Both the position numbers and the translations under genes were made by a program. Below are positions 26,337-35,146 of a DNA stretch of 64,000 nt, piece by piece; positions within the stretch are counted from its first letter, which is position 1; each line of letters opens with the position of its first letter. A model generated the notes under the pieces. The model was not told the origin of the DNA. It saw only the letters and a program-made list of their open reading frames with translations, and ran no database searches. The DNA comes from JAZUCL01 sp045639125 (GTDB taxonomy: Bacteria > Bacillota > Clostridia > Oscillospirales > QAMX01): the NCBI GenBank assembly GCA_045639125.1, contig JAZUCL010000015.1:1-64000 (forward strand), written 5' to 3'.

Positions 26337-26366
26337 TATTATAATCGATTATAATATTTATTTCAA
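26337..26366 (-). promoter_or_regulatory. trxB promoter containing a perfect 20-bp palindrome
   Basis: Minus-strand TTGAAA (26366-26361), a 17-base spacer and TATAAT (26343-26338). A perfect 20-bp palindrome at 26337-26356 spans the spacer and the -10. Its half-sites TTATAAT/ATTATAA are those of the PerR box, but separated by two bases (CG) instead of one. This suggests a redox-responsive repressor site; that is inference. Confidence 0.6.
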
Positions 26367-26387
26367 TAAGTAGTTATCTGCATTTTG

Positions 26388-26416
26388 TTCTAAACGTAAA
26401 TTTTTACGCATATACT
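26388..26416 (+). promoter_or_regulatory. possible sigma-E-like promoter of yunB
   Basis: CATATACT (26409-26416) is identical to the -10 proposed for yabP. The -35 candidate TTCTAAA (26388-26394, 14-base spacer) is weak. The predicted start falls close to the ribosome-binding site. Confidence 0.3.
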
Positions 26417-26434
26417 TTCACGGGAGGAGTGCGT

Positions 26435-27130
26435 ATGAGAAAAAGAGCATACATGCACGCACGAAACAAAGGTAACTATTCATCGAGATTATTTAGAATT
26501 AGCATATTTTTAATTATTATACTGTTTACTGTTTTATCTATTGATGCCAAACTTAAACCGACTATTCGTGAATATGCCAAGTCAACTGGCTCGTATTATG
26601 CCACAAAGGCAATAAATGATGCTGTAATTGACGAAATTGCGTCAAATGAGATAAAATATCTTGATTTGGTATCTCTTGAAAAGGATAATAACGGTGGAAT
26701 AACAGCACTATATACCAATATCGTGAAAATCAATGAATTGAAAGCAAAGGTAGCAAATCTTGTCCTTGATAAACTACGCAGTTTAGATGAGTCTGCCATT
26801 TCAGTACCTTTTGGTAATGCCTCGGGAATAAATTTATTTTCTGGTAGGGGTCCTGATATTCCGATAAAAATAATACCAATCGGCTCTATTACTACATCCT
26901 GTGCAAGTCAGTTTTCGTCCGCAGGAATAAATCAGACTCGCCACAGTATTATTATGGAAGTAGTTGCTTCGGTGACTATCGTGTTGCCTCGTGACAGAAT
27001 AACTACTAAAATTCATTCCGAGGTAAATATCGCTGAGACAATTCTTGTAGGTAATGTACCTGAAAGTTATACTAATATTGTTGATACGAGAGATCTTATT
27101 GAAAAAGGTATTGACTACGCATTAGAGTAG
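26435..27130 (+). CDS. yunB: sporulation protein YunB
   Basis: A 231-residue protein with one N-terminal membrane helix (about 20-38) and an extracytoplasmic domain matching YunB (ATKAINDAVIDEIA, IPIGSITTS, VVASVTIVLPRD). Sporulation-associated in Bacillus; molecular role unclear. The ATG at 26435 follows GGGAGGAG by five bases; an upstream GTG overlaps that site. ligA follows after 31 bases. Confidence 0.9.
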   Translation: MRKRAYMHARNKGNYSSRLFRISIFLIIILFTVLSIDAKLKPTIREYAKSTGSYYATKAINDAVIDEIASNEIKYLDLVSLEKDNNGGITALYTNIVKINELKAKVANLVLDKLRSLDESAISVPFGNASGINLFSGRGPDIPIKIIPIGSITTSCASQFSSAGINQTRHSIIMEVVASVTIVLPRDRITTKIHSEVNIAETILVGNVPESYTNIVDTRDLIEKGIDYALE

Positions 27131-27161
27131 AAATAAGTTTTATACGTATGGAGGAAAAAAC

Positions 27162-29126
27162 GTGGATTATAAGGAACTAAAGGAACTGCTTATATATCAC
27201 AGTCGTAAATATTACGTTGAAGATTCACCTGAAATACCTGACTATGAGTATGATAGACTAATGCGTTGTCTTGAAGAGATGGAGACGGAGAATCCGTCAC
27301 TCATCGAACCTGACTCACCAACTCAACGTGTTGGAGGAGACGCTTTACGTGAATTTGAAAAGTTTTTACATGAAGTACCTCTTCAAAGTCTTAACGACGT
27401 ATTTGATTTTAATGAGTTGGACGATTTTGACCGCCGTGTTCGTGAGACGATTGACGCACCTAAGTATGTGGTTGAGTTGAAAATTGACGGACTGTCTGTT
27501 GCACTTGAATATCGTGACGGAATATTTGTGTCAGGTGGTACTCGTGGTGATGGTGAAGTAGGTGAAAATGTAACTGAAAACTTAAAGACAATTCATTCAA
27601 TTCCTTTACGATTAAATGAGCCTGTATCACATCTCATTGTACGTGGTGAGGTGTATATGAGTAAGAAGAACTTTGCGGCACTAAATGAGGCACGAGAAAT
27701 ACGTGAAGAGTCACTATTTGCAAATCCAAGAAATGCGGCGGCAGGCACATTGCGTCAACTTGACCCAAAAGTTACTGCGTCACGCCATCTTGATATTTTT
27801 TGTTTTAATCTCCAATTGACCGACGGAAAGACTTGTGAAACCCACAGTCAAAGTCTTGACTATCTAAAAGAACTTGGTTTTTGTGTAAGTCCGTATTATC
27901 AAGTTTTTGACAATATAGATGACGTAAAGACAGAAATATTACGTCTTGGAGATATGCGTGAGAATTTAGGTTTTGATATTGACGGTGCAGTTGTAAAAGT
28001 AGACTCATTTGAGGCACGAAAGAAACTTGGCACGTCAACTAAAGCACCTAAATGGGCAGTTGCGTATAAATATCCACCGGAGGAAAAGGAAACAAAACTA
28101 ATTGATATTATTATAACTGTTGGACGTACAGGGGTGCTTACACCAAATGCTGTGCTTGAACCTGTACGGCTTGCAGGCACAAATGTCAGCCGTGCTACTC
28201 TCCACAACATCGACTATATCAAGTCTAAGGATATTAGAATAGGTGATACTGTTCGTGTCCGCAAGGCAGGGGATATTATCCCTGAAATTGTTGAGGTAAT
28301 TTTCTCAAAACGGCCACATGAGTCAATGGAATATGAAATGCCCACCACCTGTCCTGTATGTTCATCGCCTGTTATTCGTGACGAACAAGAGGCAGCCGTA
28401 CGTTGTAGCGGTGCGTCATGTCCTGCACAACTTCTCAGAAATCTAACTCATTTTGCATCAAGAGATGCTATGGATATTGATGGTCTTGGCCCTGCGGTTT
28501 TGGAGCAACTTGTTTCAGAAAACCTTGTAAAATCCGCCTCTGACTTGTATAAGTTAAAGGCAGAAGACGTTGCGAAACTTGAACGAATGGGCGAGAAATC
28601 GGCAGATAATCTCATAAATGCCATTGAGGAAAGTAAATCACGAGGTTTAAGTAGACTGCTGTTTGCGTTTGGTATTCGGCAAGTAGGGCAAAAGGCGGCA
28701 AAAATTATTGCACGTCACTTCAAAACTCTTGATAATATCTTAGATGCATCCCAGGAGGAATTGATGGCAATATCTGATATTGGTGAAATAACTGCTGAAA
28801 ATATTATACAATGGGCATCTTTGCCCCAATCTTTAGAGTTAGTAGAATCACTTCGTATGTCAGGCGTTAATTTTACATCTCTTGAACAAAAGCAAGATAC
28901 ACGATTTGCAGGACTGACATTTGTTTTGACAGGTGCTTTGCCCACATATACTCGTGATGAAGCGTCTGCAATTATTGAACAGATGGGCGGTAAGGTCAGT
29001 TCATCTGTTTCAAAAAAGACTTCCTATGTTCTTGCAGGAGAAGATGCAGGTTCAAAACTACGAAAGGCAAATGAACTCGGTATTACCGTAATATCAGAAG
29101 ATGAATTTATTGAAATGACTAAGTAA
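27162..29126 (+). CDS. ligA: NAD-dependent DNA ligase
   Basis: A 654-residue ligase that seals nicks in replication and repair. Domain Ia with IPDYEYDRL, adenylation lysine K107 in ELKIDG, OB fold, four-Cys zinc finger (CPVC...CSGASC near 395-415), helix-hairpin-helix region, and a C-terminal BRCT domain (last 75 residues). Start is GTG at 27162, seven bases from GGAGG. Slightly short for the family (usually about 670) but with all domains present. Confidence 0.96.
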   Translation: MDYKELKELLIYHSRKYYVEDSPEIPDYEYDRLMRCLEEMETENPSLIEPDSPTQRVGGDALREFEKFLHEVPLQSLNDVFDFNELDDFDRRVRETIDAPKYVVELKIDGLSVALEYRDGIFVSGGTRGDGEVGENVTENLKTIHSIPLRLNEPVSHLIVRGEVYMSKKNFAALNEAREIREESLFANPRNAAAGTLRQLDPKVTASRHLDIFCFNLQLTDGKTCETHSQSLDYLKELGFCVSPYYQVFDNIDDVKTEILRLGDMRENLGFDIDGAVVKVDSFEARKKLGTSTKAPKWAVAYKYPPEEKETKLIDIIITVGRTGVLTPNAVLEPVRLAGTNVSRATLHNIDYIKSKDIRIGDTVRVRKAGDIIPEIVEVIFSKRPHESMEYEMPTTCPVCSSPVIRDEQEAAVRCSGASCPAQLLRNLTHFASRDAMDIDGLGPAVLEQLVSENLVKSASDLYKLKAEDVAKLERMGEKSADNLINAIEESKSRGLSRLLFAFGIRQVGQKAAKIIARHFKTLDNILDASQEELMAISDIGEITAENIIQWASLPQSLELVESLRMSGVNFTSLEQKQDTRFAGLTFVLTGALPTYTRDEASAIIEQMGGKVSSSVSKKTSYVLAGEDAGSKLRKANELGITVISEDEFIEMTK

Positions 29127-29129
29127 ATT

Positions 29130-29167
29130 GAAAAAGCAAAGCCAAAAACGGCTTTGCTTTTTCTTTT
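29130..29167 (+). terminator. Rho-independent terminator of ligA
   Basis: A perfect 14-bp stem (29130-29143 and 29150-29163) with a 6-base loop, followed by TTTT. Confidence 0.88.
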
Positions 29168-29168
29168 G

Positions 29169-29197
29169 TACTATCGCAAACTAAACGTGCATATAAA
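29169..29197 (+). promoter_or_regulatory. sigma-E-like promoter of the spoIIIA operon
   Basis: TACTATC (29169-29175), a 14-base spacer and CATATAAA (29190-29197). The decamer CATATAAATA recurs with the same spacing before sipL. Predicted start near 29206, just ahead of AAAGAGGTGA (29211). The Bacillus spoIIIA operon is sigma-E dependent. Confidence 0.45.
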
Positions 29198-29225
29198 TAG
29201 GTGAGTAAAAAAAGAGGTGATTTTA

Positions 29226-30128
29226 TTGGACAACTTATTATCCTTTGAAAATGCAATTTCAGTTTTGCCGTTGCCAATACGTCAGTCAATCAGCCGTATG
29301 TCAAATGAGATGAAAATAAATATTGAGGAAATACGTCTGCGTATCAATCATCCTGTCTTTGTCACAGTAAAAGGGCAAGAAATTAAACTTAGTGATTCAA
29401 ATGGTGAAAGTCATATTGTTACAAGTCAAGATATTTCTCTTGTTCTCGATATTGTGACACGATCAAGTATACATATTGCAATGGATACGATACGGCATGG
29501 ATTCGTTACAATGCAGTCAGGTCATCGAATTGGCATTTGCGGTACGGCAGTAGTAAAAGATGGAGTAGTCACCCTACTTCGTAATTACTCGTCACTAAAT
29601 ATTAGAATTGCTCGTGAGGTTATTGGTTGCAGTGACACTATTTTTTCTGAAATTATGAATGATGGACAGTTTCTTGACACTCTTGTTATTTCACCACCCG
29701 GACTTGGTAAGACAACTCTGATTCGTGACATTGTTAGAAATCTTTCAAAGCAGGGCATTAGGACAGGTGTTGCCGATGAACGAGGCGAATTAACTGCCGT
29801 TTGCGGTGGTATACCACAGTTTGACTTAGGTGATTATGTAGACGTAATAGACGGTGCACCAAAAAGTGAAGCGATGCTAATGCTTCTGAAAACGATGTCG
29901 CCAATGGTGATTGCTGTTGACGAGATTACATCACCTAAAGATATAAAAGCGGCAGAAACGGCAGCAAATTGCGGAGTACGTTTGCTTGCAAGTGTTCATG
30001 CAAAAAACTTTGATGAGTTAAAAAACCGTGAGGTAACAAGAACACTTCTAAAAGAAAATCTCTTTCGCCGTGTAGTTGTTATATCTTTTGAAAACGGCAC
30101 ACGTAAATACGAGGTGAACTCACTATAA
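29226..30128 (+). CDS. spoIIIAA: stage III sporulation protein AA (ATPase)
   Basis: A 300-residue secretion-type ATPase that powers the SpoIIIA-SpoIIQ channel joining mother cell and forespore. Walker A PGLGKT near 158-163 and Walker B VIAVDE near 228-233, with VADERGE between them. I choose TTG at 29226, about six bases after AAAGAGGTGA; the GTG at 29217 lies inside that site. First gene of a complete eight-gene operon. Confidence 0.93.
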   Translation: MDNLLSFENAISVLPLPIRQSISRMSNEMKINIEEIRLRINHPVFVTVKGQEIKLSDSNGESHIVTSQDISLVLDIVTRSSIHIAMDTIRHGFVTMQSGHRIGICGTAVVKDGVVTLLRNYSSLNIRIAREVIGCSDTIFSEIMNDGQFLDTLVISPPGLGKTTLIRDIVRNLSKQGIRTGVADERGELTAVCGGIPQFDLGDYVDVIDGAPKSEAMLMLLKTMSPMVIAVDEITSPKDIKAAETAANCGVRLLASVHAKNFDELKNREVTRTLLKENLFRRVVVISFENGTRKYEVNSL

Positions 30129-30129
30129 A

Positions 30130-30642
30130 ATGACATGGATAGTTAAAATCGCCGGCTGTTTTCTATTAGTTACCGGTTGCGGACTTATTGGTGTAGGACA
30201 AGCAAGAAAACTGAAGGAAAGAGTGAATATAATCACAGATTTACAGAGAAGCATACGCCTTTTGTCAGGTGAATTGTCTCTAAATTTAAGTTCAGTATAT
30301 GATGCGTGTATAGCCGTTTCACGTCAAGTTGGAGGTGAAATTGGTAACTTGTTTGGATGCTGCAAAGACTTTTCAACGCTACTTCCGTTTAATACTCAAT
30401 GGATTGATTTGGTGGAAAATGGCGGTTTTGATTTAGATATTGAAATTTGTCATGAACTAAAACAATTAGGTGATTATTTTGGAAGATATGACGTGGACCT
30501 ACAACTATCGGGACTTAATTCTATTCTAAATCGCCTTGAAGATATAAAAAATAATGCAATCTCTTACTACGATAAAAATGCAAAACTTTATCGCTCTATT
30601 GGGCTTTCTGTAGGAGTTGTATGTGGGATTTTACTTTTGTAA
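30130..30642 (+). CDS. spoIIIAB: stage III sporulation protein AB
   Basis: A 170-residue protein with an N-terminal hydrophobic helix (about 5-22), a helical cytoplasmic part with LQRSIRLLSGELSLN, and a C-terminal membrane helix (about 153-169), typical of SpoIIIAB. It resembles GspF-type components of secretion systems. It starts two bases after spoIIIAA. Confidence 0.92.
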   Translation: MTWIVKIAGCFLLVTGCGLIGVGQARKLKERVNIITDLQRSIRLLSGELSLNLSSVYDACIAVSRQVGGEIGNLFGCCKDFSTLLPFNTQWIDLVENGGFDLDIEICHELKQLGDYFGRYDVDLQLSGLNSILNRLEDIKNNAISYYDKNAKLYRSIGLSVGVVCGILLL

Positions 30643-30669
30643 TTGAATTAATGAAAGGTAGCAAAAGAA

Positions 30670-30864
30670 ATGGATGTTGATCTTATTTTCAAAATTGCGG
30701 CAGTTGGTATTCTCGTTGCTGTACTAAATCAACTGTTGATACGTTCAGGCCGTGAAGAACAGGCAATGATGACAACTCTTGCAGGTCTAATCGTTGTGCT
30801 GATGCTTTTAATTCAAGAAATAGATAAACTATTTACCATGGTAAAAAATACATTTGGATTTTAA
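30670..30864 (+). CDS. spoIIIAC: stage III sporulation protein AC
   Basis: A 64-residue protein with two membrane helices and the conserved LNQLLIRSGREEQAMMTTLAG stretch of SpoIIIAC, a small channel component. GAAAGG precedes the ATG, and spoIIIAD follows one base after its stop codon. Confidence 0.93.
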   Translation: MDVDLIFKIAAVGILVAVLNQLLIRSGREEQAMMTTLAGLIVVLMLLIQEIDKLFTMVKNTFGF

Positions 30865-30865
30865 C

Positions 30866-31261
30866 ATGAATGAATTTATAAAAATCTCAGTAATTGCACT
30901 AATCGGTGTAATTCTTGCATTGACAGTAAAGAAAACTAATGGTGAACTTGCACTTATTATTTCCATTACAACCGGAATTGGAATTTTATTTGTAATTTTA
31001 TCACTTGTTGGTAATTTATTGACAAAATTTATTATAGTTTTTGACGGCTATTCATTGCCCAAAGAAGTATATGAACCACTGCTAAAATGTGTTTTTATCT
31101 CAATAACATCTAAAATATGTGGTGAATTATGTCGTCAAAGCGGCGAATCAGCGTTGGCAGTTAAAGTTGACCTTGCCGGAAATTTAGCCGGTGTTATAGT
31201 GGCTTTCCCGCTGCTTGAATATGCATTATCACTTATATGGTCAATACCAATGGTGAACTGA
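30866..31261 (+). CDS. spoIIIAD: stage III sporulation protein AD
   Basis: A 131-residue polytopic membrane protein with about four helices and the ISITSKICGELCRQSGESALAVKVDLAGN core of SpoIIIAD. The ATG at 30866 lies just after the spoIIIAC stop codon; only a weak TTGGA site precedes it, so coupling is likely. Its stop codon overlaps the spoIIIAE start (TGATG). Confidence 0.92.
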   Translation: MNEFIKISVIALIGVILALTVKKTNGELALIISITTGIGILFVILSLVGNLLTKFIIVFDGYSLPKEVYEPLLKCVFISITSKICGELCRQSGESALAVKVDLAGNLAGVIVAFPLLEYALSLIWSIPMVN

Positions 31262-32364
31262 TGAAAAAGATATTTATTATATTTACTATTATTTTACTAT
31301 TAGTTCCAACGGCTCACTGCGTTGATATAAATAGTGAAAATACAACTGTTTTTGATAGTTTTGATCTTTCGGAAATGGAGCGTTCTACACCAAAAGATGC
31401 TCGTAAGTACATGGATAAGATTGAATATGACAACGCTCTTGACTTTGGAGATAGTCTTTCAAAAATTTTTTCAAATATAGTAAATGATGGACTCGATATT
31501 TTCAAAATAACGATACTTTCCATTGTACGAGTATTTATTGTCGCCGCTTTATGCTCGTTAGGACGTGGGATATATGACAGCGGTAAATTTGATGTACTTA
31601 CCATTGGTGGCGCTGCGGCAATTCTTGCGTGTTCAATCGGTGATATATCTTCACTTGGAAAAGTTGCATACGATACCCTTACTTCATTAAATGTATACTC
31701 AAAGGCACTTCTGCCTGTGCTTACTACTGCAAGTGTCGCAACAGGTGCAGTAACGGCGGCAAGTTTTCGCCATGTGGCTGTAGTTTTCTTGACAGATGTA
31801 GTAATTACTTGTATTTTAGCATGGATGATGCCAATTTGTAGTGCTTATATTGCTGTAATGAGTGCAAATACGATATGTGGAAACGATGCCCTTTTACGTA
31901 TTGGTGACTTCATTAAAAACACTCTTAATTGGTCAATTCGTTTGCTGCTTACTATTTATGTGACAATTCTTGGACTAAGTGGAGTTATATCAGGCTCAGT
32001 TGATGCGATAACGGCAAAAACCGTAAAATTGACTGTTAGTAGTGCAATACCTGTTGTTGGTGGTATTCTTGCCGATGTCTCTGAAACAATTTTAGCAGGT
32101 GCAGTCATTGCTAAAAATACAATTGGCGTATTTGGTATGCTGACCATTTTAGCAACTGTACTTTTGCCGGTTATCAAACTTGGATTGATGTATCTTGGTT
32201 ACAAACTTGTTGCTGCACTATCTTCTGTATGTGTAAAGGGAAGTATACTCAATTTAATTGATGCACTCGGCACGTCCTTTGGCATGATGCTTGCTATGAC
32301 CGGCAGTGCAACTGCACTTATACTAATTTCAATTTTTACAGCAGTTGCAGGGGGAGGTGTATGA
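31261..32364 (+). CDS. spoIIIAE: stage III sporulation protein AE
   Basis: A 367-residue membrane protein. A signal-like N-terminal helix (1-20), a hydrophilic stretch, then about seven or eight membrane segments. The ATG at 31261 overlaps the spoIIIAD stop and has GGTGA four bases upstream; an in-frame ATG 24 bases earlier lies within spoIIIAD and is less likely. Largest membrane part of the SpoIIIA channel. Confidence 0.92.
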   Translation: MKKIFIIFTIILLLVPTAHCVDINSENTTVFDSFDLSEMERSTPKDARKYMDKIEYDNALDFGDSLSKIFSNIVNDGLDIFKITILSIVRVFIVAALCSLGRGIYDSGKFDVLTIGGAAAILACSIGDISSLGKVAYDTLTSLNVYSKALLPVLTTASVATGAVTAASFRHVAVVFLTDVVITCILAWMMPICSAYIAVMSANTICGNDALLRIGDFIKNTLNWSIRLLLTIYVTILGLSGVISGSVDAITAKTVKLTVSSAIPVVGGILADVSETILAGAVIAKNTIGVFGMLTILATVLLPVIKLGLMYLGYKLVAALSSVCVKGSILNLIDALGTSFGMMLAMTGSATALILISIFTAVAGGGV

Positions 32365-32828
32365 CATTGTTCAAATCCTGGCTTATGTCAATGACAATAA
32401 TCGGCATTATATCTTCGATTGCCGTTTCCTTAACAGAAAAAACGGCAGGCACATCGGTAGTCAAGGCCGTAGTATCACTTTGCATGATTGTATCTCTAAT
32501 ATATCCACTTCGCAACTTTCATTTTAGTGTGGCGGAGTTTGATTTTCCAACATACGAGACCATTGAAATTGAAGAAAAAATGGAAAATCTTAAAGTAAAT
32601 GAAACGAAACGACAACTATCAGGATACGTTGAATCGTATGCACAAACACTTGGGGTACCTTGTAATGCAGATGTTATATGTAAGTTGTCAGATGAAAATC
32701 AATTATCAATATCGGGTATTGAAATTAGTTGTGAAGATAGCAGTTATTTAGCGCAAGAAAAGATAAAAGAAAAATTTAGCAGTGAGTTTGGAATAGAGGA
32801 GTCGGTAATTATATTTAATGGAGGCTAA
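32361..32828 (+). CDS. spoIIIAF: stage III sporulation protein AF
   Basis: A 155-residue protein with two N-terminal membrane helices (about 5-25 and 32-52) and an extracytoplasmic domain with a ring-building-motif-like fold expected for SpoIIIAF. The ATG overlaps the spoIIIAE stop by four bases. Confidence 0.9.
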   Translation: MTLFKSWLMSMTIIGIISSIAVSLTEKTAGTSVVKAVVSLCMIVSLIYPLRNFHFSVAEFDFPTYETIEIEEKMENLKVNETKRQLSGYVESYAQTLGVPCNADVICKLSDENQLSISGIEISCEDSSYLAQEKIKEKFSSEFGIEESVIIFNGG

Positions 32829-32835
32829 CAAAATA

Positions 32836-33387
32836 ATGGTCGAAATTCGTAATATGATTAGTAAAATAAAAAGCATGATTTCAAAATATAAATATGTTGT
32901 ACCGATTATCGCAGTGGGAGTTGTATTACTGCTGTGGCCGAGTGGTGATAAAACCGAGACTGATGATACATCAATCGTACATAAGAAAAGTGACAATGAG
33001 CAAGAAGTGGCTGAAACTGAAAAACGCCTATCAAAAATTCTTTCAATGGTTTCTGGTGTTGGACGTGTTGAGGTGTTTCTTGCTTTGGAACATGATTCAA
33101 AAGTTACTTATGCATCAAATGTAAATGTTTCTGCTGATGAGCGAAATGACGGCAACTTGACTGGAAACAGCAATAAGTCAAGCCAGACGAATATAGTTAC
33201 AGTTCGTGACGAAAATGGTAACGAAACGGCTCTTGTAACGGCACGTTCAGCGGTGAAATATCGAGGTGCATTAGTAGTGTGTGATGGCGGAGATATTGCG
33301 TCTGTACGCCTTAAAATTACGCAGGCAGTGAGTAATTTATTATCACTTAGTACAGATGCAATTTCAGTAATGAAAATGAGTCAATAG
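32836..33387 (+). CDS. spoIIIAG: stage III sporulation protein AG
   Basis: A 183-residue bitopic protein: one helix near 20-37, then an extracytoplasmic ring-forming domain (LSKILSMVSGVGRVEVFLAL, KYRGALVVCDGGD, VRLKITQAVSNLLSL). SpoIIIAG forms the large ring of the channel. The ATG at 32836 is ten bases from GGAGG (32820-32824); the ATG at 32818 overlaps spoIIIAF and that site. Confidence 0.92.
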   Translation: MVEIRNMISKIKSMISKYKYVVPIIAVGVVLLLWPSGDKTETDDTSIVHKKSDNEQEVAETEKRLSKILSMVSGVGRVEVFLALEHDSKVTYASNVNVSADERNDGNLTGNSNKSSQTNIVTVRDENGNETALVTARSAVKYRGALVVCDGGDIASVRLKITQAVSNLLSLSTDAISVMKMSQ

Positions 33388-33395
33388 GAGTGTAA

Positions 33396-34025
33396 ATGAT
33401 GTTTATAAAGAAAAATGGTGCTGTAATTTCAGTTATTGTTCTTTTACTTTTCGTTGCGGTATATCTTAATTGGCAGTACGGCAGGGGAATTGGTACTGAC
33501 GAGGTTATAGATATAAGTGAGGAAAATCAGATTTTAGATGTTTCAGTTTCAAACGATAGTGAACGAATAACTGACGGAGAGTATGTAATTGACATAAAAA
33601 AAGAAGAAGCACAAATTGCCGATAGCGTAGAAGACGGATACATTATCACAGGTGCTCGTGTTGGAGAATTAAGTGCATACTTTGATGAAACACGGCTCGG
33701 AAGACAGCAGACGAGAGATGAGGCAATAAATCTTTTACAATCTACCATAGATAGCGAAGATGCAAGCGGTGAGGCGAAGTCTGCCGCTGAGGAAAGCATT
33801 GCCGTACTTGCTACAAATGCTGTTGCAGAGTCAAGAATTGAAAGTCTTGTTATGGCAAAAGGATTTGAGGAATGTGTTGCAATAATTGACGATAGCGGTG
33901 TTAATGTGATTGTCTTACCGAAAGAAGAAGGACTTGAGGCAAGCGATGTAAGTAAAATCAAGGATATTATCCTTGCACAAACATCTGTAAGTGCCGAGCA
34001 AATTCGTGTAATCGAGGCAAAATAA
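33396..34025 (+). CDS. spoIIIAH: stage III sporulation protein AH
   Basis: A 209-residue bitopic protein with a membrane helix at about 9-27 and a YscJ/FliF-like extracytoplasmic domain (RDEAINLLQSTIDSEDAS, LVMAKGFEECVAIIDDSGVNVIV). It should bind SpoIIQ across the intermembrane space. Two adjacent ATGs (33396, 33399) fit AGGAG; the choice is open. It ends the operon before a hairpin. Confidence 0.9.
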   Translation: MMFIKKNGAVISVIVLLLFVAVYLNWQYGRGIGTDEVIDISEENQILDVSVSNDSERITDGEYVIDIKKEEAQIADSVEDGYIITGARVGELSAYFDETRLGRQQTRDEAINLLQSTIDSEDASGEAKSAAEESIAVLATNAVAESRIESLVMAKGFEECVAIIDDSGVNVIVLPKEEGLEASDVSKIKDIILAQTSVSAEQIRVIEAK

Positions 34026-34057
34026 GATAAGTTTGTGTTGAAATTTTATTTATTTGG

Positions 34058-34090
34058 CGGCAGAGTTGTCTCTGCCGTCTTAATTATTTC
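34058..34090 (+). terminator. terminator of the spoIIIA operon
   Basis: CGGCAGAG (34058-34065) and CTCTGCCG (34070-34077) form an 8-bp stem with a 4-base loop. The following TCTTAATTATTTC is a poor T tract. Confidence 0.65.
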
Positions 34091-34150
34091 TAATAACAAC
34101 AAATTATAAAAAAATTAACATAAAATTTTTTAGTTTTTTTAATATACCTA

Positions 34151-34180
34151 TTCACAAATGTATCTTAAATGTGGTAGAAT
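34151..34180 (+). promoter_or_regulatory. sigma-A promoter of cdaA-cdaR
   Basis: TTCACA (34151-34156), an 18-base spacer and TAGAAT (34175-34180) with TGG before it (extended -10). The leader of about 100 bases holds a possible hairpin (34211-34217 with 34251-34257). Confidence 0.5.
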
Positions 34181-34285
34181 ATATAAAGAAGTGTGCGTAA
34201 TTGTCAGATGTGCGGAATTTTGGTAGAATTACTTATTATTTGATAGCATTTTCCGCAAATTCTAAAGAGCAAGGGGTGGCGATTT

Positions 34286-35146
34286 ATGTCTGAACTTTTT
34301 CAAACTGCACTCCATTACATAAGCATTATATCAGTGTTTGATGTGCTTGATGTTATTTTAGTTTCTTTTGCGTTATATAAGGCTTTGAGACTTATTAAGG
34401 GCAGTGCTCTCGAGGCCGGTCTTAAAGGTATTTTGTTCCTTATTATCGTTCAACAGATAAGTAGTTGGGTTGGCTTAAATATAATTAACTACATTCTTCG
34501 CAATACGCTTCAACTTGGTTTCATTGCAATCGTTGTTATGTTCCAGCCGGAACTTCGTAAGATGCTTGAAAAATTTGGTAGAGGAACTTTTGTTTCTATT
34601 TTTGACAAAGAAGCAAAGCCAAGCGATTTACGTGTTATGATTCGTGAAGTTGTTGATGCTTCAAGTGCAATGTCTTGGTCACGAACAGGTGCACTTATTG
34701 TATTCCAACGCCGTGATAAAATGGATGATATTGTTACGGCAGCAACTCAACTTGACGCAAAAGCAACAAGCGAACTTATACGTAATATTTTCTTTGTAAA
34801 AGCACCTCTTCACGATGGTGCTATGGTAATTTCAGGTGATCGTATTATGGCGGCTGGGTGTGTATTGCCTTTAAGCGAAAATGAGTCTATTAGTAAAGAC
34901 TTAGGTACACGCCATCGTGCAGGCATCGGTATTTCTGAAATTACAGATGCAATCAGTTTGATTGTATCAGAGGAAACAGGTACAATTAGCGTTGCTTTTG
35001 AAGGTCGTATTAAACGTGGTCTTTCTCCCGAAGCATTGGAAAATTTGCTTATTGATGAACTTATGCCTAAAGAAAAAGAAGAGGACAACGATATGAGAAA
35101 GAAAGTCTTCTCTAACATTACAAAGTGGAAGGAGAAGGGCAAATGA
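34286..35146 (+). CDS. cdaA: membrane-bound diadenylate cyclase CdaA
   Basis: A 286-residue enzyme that makes cyclic di-AMP from two ATP. Three membrane helices span about 1-90, followed by the DAC domain with FQPELRKMLEKFGRG, the catalytic DGA at 177-179 (LHDGAMVI) and GTRHRAG at 207-213. A charged C-terminal tail follows. GGGGTGG precedes the ATG. The stop codon overlaps the cdaR start (ATGA), as in other Firmicutes. Confidence 0.96.
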   Translation: MSELFQTALHYISIISVFDVLDVILVSFALYKALRLIKGSALEAGLKGILFLIIVQQISSWVGLNIINYILRNTLQLGFIAIVVMFQPELRKMLEKFGRGTFVSIFDKEAKPSDLRVMIREVVDASSAMSWSRTGALIVFQRRDKMDDIVTAATQLDAKATSELIRNIFFVKAPLHDGAMVISGDRIMAAGCVLPLSENESISKDLGTRHRAGIGISEITDAISLIVSEETGTISVAFEGRIKRGLSPEALENLLIDELMPKEKEEDNDMRKKVFSNITKWKEKGK

